Shown here piece by piece: positions 59,270 through 64,000 of a stretch of 64,000 nt of DNA. Source of the stretch: Amycolatopsis eburnea (GTDB lineage Bacteria; Actinomycetota; Actinomycetes; Mycobacteriales; Pseudonocardiaceae); the NCBI RefSeq assembly GCF_003937945.1, contig NZ_RSEC01000058.1, forward strand, positions 186,001-250,000, written 5' to 3'. Numbering within the stretch: position 1 is the stretch's first letter; every line of letters begins with the position of its first letter. A program made the translations under genes and the position numbers. The notes under the pieces were generated by a model. The model was not told the origin of the DNA. It did not search any database and was given only the letters and a program-made list of their open reading frames with translations.

Positions 59270-60538
59270 GTGGCGACGACCGAATCCCCAGCCGGTGACA
59301 AGAAGTTCCTCGATTTTCCGACCTCCTGCGCGGCGCCCGTGCCGCGGCCCGAGGAGCCCGTCCGCGTGGTTCCGCTGGCCGTCGCCGGCGTCCTCGCGGC
59401 CGGCCTGACCGCCTACGTCTGGGCGAGCTACGGCGCCAAGTTCGGCGTCCTGCTGCTGCTCGGCCTGGGCCTCGGGCTCGCGCTTTTCCATTCGCGCTTC
59501 GGTTTCACGTCGGCGTGGCGCCAGCTCATCGCCGTCGGCAACGGCCAGGGCCTGCGGGCCCACACCCTCCTGCTCGGCACCGCCGCGACGCTCATCGCGC
59601 TGATCGCGGGCACCGGCAGCGGCCTGTTCGGCAGCAAGCCGGCGCCGACGGCGGGTGCGCTCGGCCTCGCCCTCTTCGTCGGCGCGACGCTCTTCGCGAT
59701 CGGCATGCAGCTCGGCGGCGCGTGCGCGTCCGGCACGCTGTTCGCGGTCGGGTCCGGCCAGTCCACGATCGTGCTGACCCTCGGCGGCTTCATCGCCGGG
59801 TCGGTGCTCTACACCTGGGCGTACCCGGTGCTGTCGGGCTGGCCCGAGGTCAAGGGCGTGCTGCTGGCCGACCACGTCGGCTGGTTCGGTTCCTGGGCGA
59901 TCACGATCGCCGTGCTCGCCGCGATCGTCCTGGTCACGCGCGCGGTGCAGCGCCGCCGCACGCCACCGCCGGTCGACGTCGTGCCGACCGCCTGCGGCTT
60001 CGCCCGGGTCTTCCGCGGTTCGTGGCCGCTGCTCGTCGGCGCGGTCGTGCTGGGCGTGCTGGCCGGCGCGGTGTTCCTGGTGTCCGGCGGCATCTGGGGC
60101 GTCACGAGCGCGTTTTCCCTCTGGGGCGCGAAGATCCTGCAGGTGTTCGGGCTGCACCCGGAGACGTGGGAGTTCTGGCAGCAGAAGTCCAACGCGACGT
60201 CGCTGGCCAACCCGATCTGGAAGGACAAGACCAGCCTGACCGACATCGGGATCATGATCGGCGCCGCGGTGGCCGCCGCGGCCGCGGGCGCGTGGAAGAT
60301 CCACAGCTCGATCCCGTGGCGCACGGCCGTCGCCGCAATCCTCGGCGGCGTCCTGATGGGCGTCGGCGCGCGCATGGCGGGCGGCTGCAACATCGGCGCG
60401 TACCTCGGCGGCATCTCCACCGGCAGCGTGCACGGCTGGCTGTGGGGCGTGTTCGCGCTCGGCGGCACGTGGGTCGGCCTGAAGCTGCGCCCGCTGTTCG
60501 GGCTGGCGAACCCGGTGCCGACCGACAGCGTCTGCTGA
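59270..60538 (+). CDS. YeeE/YedE family sulfur-compound transporter
   Basis: 422 residues with about nine to ten hydrophobic helices. The two conserved Cys motifs of the family are present: MQLGGACASGTLFAVGSGQ (about residues 145-163) and ARMAGGCNIGAYLGGIS (about 370-386), which in thiosulfate transporter TsuA relay the substrate through the membrane. HSRFGFTSAWRQLIAVGNG is the N-terminal equivalent. A cytoplasmic N-terminus of about 35 residues and a C-terminal DSVC tail are extra. GTG start; no strong ribosome binding site. Likely imports thiosulfate or selenium/sulfur species; no TusA or rhodanese partner gene is adjacent. Confidence 0.87.
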   Translation: MATTESPAGDKKFLDFPTSCAAPVPRPEEPVRVVPLAVAGVLAAGLTAYVWASYGAKFGVLLLLGLGLGLALFHSRFGFTSAWRQLIAVGNGQGLRAHTLLLGTAATLIALIAGTGSGLFGSKPAPTAGALGLALFVGATLFAIGMQLGGACASGTLFAVGSGQSTIVLTLGGFIAGSVLYTWAYPVLSGWPEVKGVLLADHVGWFGSWAITIAVLAAIVLVTRAVQRRRTPPPVDVVPTACGFARVFRGSWPLLVGAVVLGVLAGAVFLVSGGIWGVTSAFSLWGAKILQVFGLHPETWEFWQQKSNATSLANPIWKDKTSLTDIGIMIGAAVAAAAAGAWKIHSSIPWRTAVAAILGGVLMGVGARMAGGCNIGAYLGGISTGSVHGWLWGVFALGGTWVGLKLRPLFGLANPVPTDSVC

Positions 60539-60542
60539 CACA

Positions 60543-60580
60543 CGAAGAAGGCCCCCGCTCGCGAGCGGGGGCCTTCTTCG
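60543..60580. terminator. Bidirectional terminator between transporter and thiolase
   Basis: A 38-base perfect palindrome with arms 60543-60561 and 60562-60580, outer bases CGAAGAAGG and CCTTCTTCG followed by TTTCC. Placed between convergent genes. Confidence 0.85.
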
Positions 60581-60589
60581 TTTCCGGGA

Positions 60590-61810
60590 TCAGGAAAGGC
60601 GCTCGATGATCAGCGCCATGCCCTGGCCGCCGCCGACGCACATCGTCTCGAGGCCGAACTGCTTGTCGTGGTGCTGCAGGGAGTTGATCAGCGTCGAGGT
60701 GATCCGGGCGCCGGTCATGCCGAACGGGTGGCCGACCGCGATCGCGCCGCCGTTGACGTTGAGCCGGTCGAGGTCGATGCCCAGGTCCTTGTAGGACGGG
60801 ATGACCTGCGCCGCGAAGGCCTCGTTGATCTCGACCAGGTCGATGTCGCCGATGGACAGCCCCGCGCGCGAGAGCGCCTGCTTGGACGCCTCGACCGGGC
60901 CGTAGCCCATGATCTCCGGCGACAGGCCGGTCACGCCGGTGGACACGATCCGCGCCAGCGGCGTCAGGCCCAGCTCGCGCGCCTTGGTGTCGGACATGAT
61001 CACCAGTGCCGCGGCGCCGTCGTTGAGCGCGCAGCAGTTGCCCGCGGTGACCCGGCCGTCCGGGCGGAAGACCGGCTTCAGGCCGGAGACGCCTTCGAGC
61101 GTGACGCCGGCGCGCGGGCCGTCGTCCTTCGAGACGACCGTGCCGTCGGCCAGCGTCACCGGGGTGATGTCCTTGGCCCAGAAGCCGTCCGCGATGGCCT
61201 TCTCGGCGAGGTTCTGCGAGCGGACGCCGAACTCGTCCATCTCCTCGCGGGACACGCCCTTGAGCCGCGCGAGGTTCTCCGCGGTCTGGCCCATCGCGAT
61301 GTAGACGTCCGGCAGGTTGCCCTCGGTGCGCGGGTCGGTCCAGGTGTCGGTGCCGGACTCCGCGGTCGCCTGGGTGCGCCCTTCGGCGTCGGCGAAGAGC
61401 GGGTTGTGGGTGTCGGGCCAGGAGTCCGAGCTGCCCTTCGAGAACCGGGACACGGTCTCGACGCCGGCCGAGATGAAGACGTCGCCCTCGCCGGCCTTGA
61501 TCGCGTGGAAGGCCATCCGGGTGGTCTGCAAGCTGGAGGAGCAGTACCGGGTGATGGTGCAGCCGGGCAGGTGGTCGTAGCCCAGCTCGACGGCGACCGC
61601 GCGGCCCATGTTGAACCCGGACTCGCCGCCGGGCAGGCCGCAGCCGAGCATCAGGTCGTCGATGTCGGCGGGGTCCAGCTGCGGCACCTTGGCCAGCGCG
61701 GCCTGGACCATCTGCACGGTCAGGTCGTCGGGCCGCAGGCTGACCAGCGAGCCCTTGTTGGCGCGGCCGATGGGCGAGCGCGCGGCGGAGACGATGACGG
61801 CTTCGGGCAT
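60590..61810 (-). CDS. Acetyl-CoA acetyltransferase (thiolase)
   Basis: 406-residue thiolase condensing or cleaving acyl-CoA units. The nucleophile Cys is in TITRYCSSSLQTTR (about residue 90), His in VGHPFGMTGARI (about 360) and the second Cys in ETMCVGGGQGMALI (about 392). Start ATG 61810 just before PEAVIVSAARSPIG, with GAGGATG upstream. The NPLFADAEGRTQATAESG insertion is common in actinobacterial FadA-like enzymes. No partner hydratase or dehydrogenase is adjacent, so biosynthetic versus degradative use is open. Confidence 0.94.
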   Translation of the reverse strand: MPEAVIVSAARSPIGRANKGSLVSLRPDDLTVQMVQAALAKVPQLDPADIDDLMLGCGLPGGESGFNMGRAVAVELGYDHLPGCTITRYCSSSLQTTRMAFHAIKAGEGDVFISAGVETVSRFSKGSSDSWPDTHNPLFADAEGRTQATAESGTDTWTDPRTEGNLPDVYIAMGQTAENLARLKGVSREEMDEFGVRSQNLAEKAIADGFWAKDITPVTLADGTVVSKDDGPRAGVTLEGVSGLKPVFRPDGRVTAGNCCALNDGAAALVIMSDTKARELGLTPLARIVSTGVTGLSPEIMGYGPVEASKQALSRAGLSIGDIDLVEINEAFAAQVIPSYKDLGIDLDRLNVNGGAIAVGHPFGMTGARITSTLINSLQHHDKQFGLETMCVGGGQGMALIIERLS

Positions 61811-61911
61811 GACGGACACATCCTCGTATCGACGGTCACTAAGCGGTTGCTCACATAGTGCCGCCTGGAGCGCGGCGCGCAAAGTCGAAGCCGGTGTGAG
61901 CTTGGCTGGGC

Positions 61912-62904
61912 CTACCGGATCCGGAACCGCTCCCGGTACTCGCCCGGCGTCGTGGTCAGCCGGCGGCGGAACGACCGGGTCAGCGTCGACACCGTGCCGA
62001 ACCCGCAGGTCGTGGCGACGCGGGCGAGGGTGTCGTCGGTCGTTTCCAGCCGTTGGCGGGCGGCCTCGACCCGCGCGTGCTCGACGTACGCGGCGGGTGT
62101 CATGCCCAGCTCCGCCTTGAACACGCGCGTGAGCTGCCGGTCGGTGAGGTGGGCGTGCGCGGCCAGGTCGGTGACGGTCAGCGGCTCGGTGAGGTGGGTG
62201 GCGATGTGGTGGCGCAGCTGCTCGACCCGCCGGGTCGCCGACGCCGGTTCGAGGGACACGCTGAACTGGCTCTGCCCGCCGGGCCGGCGCAGGAACATGA
62301 CGAGCTGGCGGGCGACGCGGGCCGCCGGTTCCGGGCCGAAGTCGTCCTCCACCAGCGCCAGCGCGAGGTCGAGGCAGGCGGTCAGGCCGGCCCCGGTCCA
62401 CACGTCGCCGTCGCGGATGAAGATCGGGTCGGCGTCCACGGCGACCCCGGGGTGCTCCTCGGCGAGCTGCCGGGCGGTGGACCAGTGCGTGGTGGCGCGC
62501 TTGCCCTCGAGCAGCCCGGCGGCCGCGAGCACGTGCGCCCCGACGCAGACGGACGCCACCCGCCGCGCCCGCGCGGCCAGCTCGCGGACGGCGTCGACCA
62601 CGGCGGGATCGCACTCGGCGACGATCTCCCGGTGCGGCCCGACGGTCACGGCGCCCGGCACGACCAGCGTGTCGATCGCCCGCCCGGCGAGGTCGTCGAA
62701 GGTGGTGTCCGGCAGCACGCGCACGCCGGCCGACGTCGTCACCGGGTCCGCCGCCCCGGCCGCGAGCACGACGCGGTAGCCGGACGGGCGGTCCAGCTCC
62801 CGTTGCAGCAGCGAGAAGACCTCGGCCGGGCCGGTCACGTCGAGCAGGTCGGCCCCGTCGAACAGGACCACGACGATCAGCCGTTCCACCGTGCGCACTC
62901 CCAT
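61912..62904 (-). CDS. GlxA-type transcriptional regulator (DJ-1/PfpI domain + AraC HTH)
   Basis: 330 residues. N-terminal DJ-1/PfpI-like domain (LIVVVLFDGADLLDVTGPAE, residues 8-27; Cys in ASVCVGAHVLAAAG at the nucleophile elbow) and C-terminal AraC helix-turn-helix pair (LTVTDLAAHAHLTDRQLTRV, ARVATTCGFGTVSTLTRSFR). The family senses small metabolites by the DJ-1-like domain. ATG 62904 taken; ATG 62925 and GTG 62889 (with GGGAG) are alternatives. Diverges from the isochorismatase-like gene across about 80 bases and is its likely activator. Confidence 0.9.
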   Translation of the reverse strand: MGVRTVERLIVVVLFDGADLLDVTGPAEVFSLLQRELDRPSGYRVVLAAGAADPVTTSAGVRVLPDTTFDDLAGRAIDTLVVPGAVTVGPHREIVAECDPAVVDAVRELAARARRVASVCVGAHVLAAAGLLEGKRATTHWSTARQLAEEHPGVAVDADPIFIRDGDVWTGAGLTACLDLALALVEDDFGPEPAARVARQLVMFLRRPGGQSQFSVSLEPASATRRVEQLRHHIATHLTEPLTVTDLAAHAHLTDRQLTRVFKAELGMTPAAYVEHARVEAARQRLETTDDTLARVATTCGFGTVSTLTRSFRRRLTTTPGEYRERFRIR

Positions 62905-62985
62905 GTCGGTTTCTGCGTCTCGCATGTCATTGCCGACACGCACGGCCGACTTTAGCGTCGGTGGGGCCGACGAAAGGAACGAGAA

Positions 62986-63576
62986 ATGCCGAGGACGACG
63001 CTGCGGGAGCTGAGCGGGCTCGACCGGACCCCCGCCGCACTGGCCGGGTCGACGCTGATCCTGGTCGACTACCAGAACACGTACACGAGGGGAGTCATGG
63101 AGCTGGACGGCTGGCGGCCCGCGCTGACCGCCGCCAAGGACCTGCTGACCCGCGCCAGAACGGCCGGCGCGAAGGTTGTCCACGTCGCCCACGACGGCGG
63201 CGCGGGCAGCGCGTACGACGTCCGGACCGACATCGGCGCCATCCACCCGGACGTCGCCCCGGCCGAGGGAGAGCCGGTGGTCGTGAAGGCCGCTCCGAAC
63301 GCCTTCGTGGGCACGGACCTGGGCGAGCTGGTGGACGCGGCGGGCAACGAGACCGTGGTGGTGGCCGGGTTCATGACCAACATGTGCGTCACGTTCACCG
63401 CGGAGGGCGCGTTCCTGCGCGGCAACACCCCGACGGTGGTGGCGGAAGCGTGCGCGACCCGGCCGCTGGCGACGGCGGTCGCGGAGGTGAGTGCCGAGCA
63501 GCTGCACCACAGCGCGCTGGCGACGATCGCGGACCTGTACGGGGTGGTCGTGGCGAGCGTCGGCGATTTGAGGTAG
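62986..63576 (+). CDS. Isochorismatase-like cysteine hydrolase
   Basis: 196 residues. The Asp-Lys-Cys triad is visible: Asp in LILVDYQNTYT (about residue 28), Lys in VVVKAAPNAF (about 100) and Cys in GFMTNMCVTFTAEGAF (about 133). Nicotinamidase, N-carbamoylsarcosine amidase and related hydrolases share this fold; which reaction occurs is unknown. AAAGGAACGAG precedes the ATG. Paired with the divergent GlxA-type regulator, a frequent arrangement. Confidence 0.9.
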   Translation: MPRTTLRELSGLDRTPAALAGSTLILVDYQNTYTRGVMELDGWRPALTAAKDLLTRARTAGAKVVHVAHDGGAGSAYDVRTDIGAIHPDVAPAEGEPVVVKAAPNAFVGTDLGELVDAAGNETVVVAGFMTNMCVTFTAEGAFLRGNTPTVVAEACATRPLATAVAEVSAEQLHHSALATIADLYGVVVASVGDLR

Positions 63577-63651
63577 CCGAGGGCGGGTGGCCGGTGCCGG
63601 CCGTCCCGAACCCGGTGTGCGACCGCCCGGTGACTGGCAGGATCGGGGCCC

Positions 63652-64000
63652 GTGGCCAACGAACTCGAGCGCGTGCTGCGGACCAGGACGATCCTGCTGT
63701 GGGGCGCCGGGCTCCTGGTGCTCGCCGCGGTGTCGGCCACCCTGCTGCTCACCCTGCTGGGCGGCGGCCGTCCGGAGGATTCCGCGCGGCTGGACGCGCT
63801 CAAGACCGCCGCCAACATCGTCGTCGGGACCGGGGGTGCCGCCGCGCTGCTGCTCGCCGCGCGGCGGCAGCGGTCCGCCGAGCTGGACCTCGTGCAGAAG
63901 GACCACGACGCCACCGAGCGGCGGGTCACCGAGATCTACGGGAAGGCCGCCGACCAGCTCGGCAGCGACAAGGCGCCCGTGCGGCTCGCCGGGCTCTACG
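63652..64000 (+). CDS. Pentapeptide-repeat membrane protein, N-terminal part (runs off window)
   Basis: GTG 63652 opens a frame that continues to the window end (116 residues). Two membrane helices (ILLWGAGLLVLAAVSATLLL; ANIVVGTGGAAALLLAARR) are followed by QKDHDATERRVTEIYGKAAD and QLGSDKAPVRLAGLY. This is the N-terminal signature of actinobacterial membrane proteins that continue into pentapeptide repeats, which would lie beyond the edge. The family call rests on this N-terminal pattern only. No strong ribosome binding site was seen. Confidence 0.78.
   Translation, partial: MANELERVLRTRTILLWGAGLLVLAAVSATLLLTLLGGGRPEDSARLDALKTAANIVVGTGGAAALLLAARRQRSAELDLVQKDHDATERRVTEIYGKAADQLGSDKAPVRLAGLY

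Overview
The window is about 71% GC chromosomal DNA with actinobacterial gene density, many GTG starts and 1-8 bp gene overlaps. The mix of genes (DivIVA-like coiled-coil protein, LppU-like protein, ECF42/DGPF pair, AfsR-type regulators, sortases with LAxTG-type substrates, a large lipoprotein and ABC transporter complement) points to a filamentous actinomycete. Several long perfect intergenic palindromes of a style I associate with Amycolatopsis (Pseudonocardiaceae) make that genus my best guess. No sequence search was possible, so this is an inference.

Layout, left to right. 1-943: end of a Ppx/GppA phosphatase, then 550 bp of nested palindromic repeats. 1.5-7.1 kb: five-gene oligopeptide/dipeptide ABC importer (binding protein, two permeases, two ATPases). 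A 25-bp perfect hairpin sits between the binding protein and the rest. 7.2-10.4 kb: secreted subtilisin-like protease and two related membrane proteins, the second frameshifted. 10.5-15.3 kb: S10-like carboxypeptidase, a coupled DNA repair pair (endonuclease V and family 5 uracil-DNA glycosylase), type II NADH dehydrogenase and a small hypothetical. 15.3-19.2 kb: a Nudix regulator diverging from a two-gene cassette. The cassette encodes a nucleoside phosphorylase/nucleosidase effector and a four-helix membrane protein. Both carry the same short motif, at the C-terminus of the first and the N-terminus of the second. This is the architecture of amyloid-motif-coupled conflict systems and is the most interesting object here.

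19.2-22.6 kb: an odd tRNA (UAA anticodon but class I shape), P450/TetR divergent pair with a perfect operator, and a thioester-domain surface protein with an LAxTG sorting signal. 22.7-26.6 kb: AraC regulator and secreted intradiol dioxygenase with a chitin/cellulose-binding tail, a type II thioesterase, and a GH19 chitinase with two CBM5/12 modules and a DasR-type (dre) operator. 26.8-35.2 kb: small proteins, methyltransferase, Lrp/AsnC regulator diverging from an MFS pump with a repeat-expanded central loop, aldo/keto reductase, and the RibD-like/DGPF/ECF42 operon. 35.2-41.6 kb: GH3 hexosaminidase, LuxR-type regulator and a beta-glucoside utilisation operon (binding protein, two permeases, GH1 beta-glucosidase; no ATPase gene). 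41.5-49.9 kb: two giant paralogous AfsR/BTAD-type ATPase regulators, a WXG100 pair and a second LuxR-type regulator paralogous to the first. 50-64 kb: amidase, DivIVA-like protein, two-domain acyl-CoA reductase/SDR, sortase with its surface protein, BI-1 family protein, LppU-like protein, YeeE/YedE sulfur transporter, thiolase, GlxA-type regulator with a divergent isochorismatase-like hydrolase, and the start of a pentapeptide-repeat membrane protein.

Polysaccharide and aromatic scavenging form a recurring theme: chitinase, chitin-binding dioxygenase, hexosaminidase, beta-glucosidase, protease and peptide importer. Two dre-like sites suggest part of it answers to N-acetylglucosamine.
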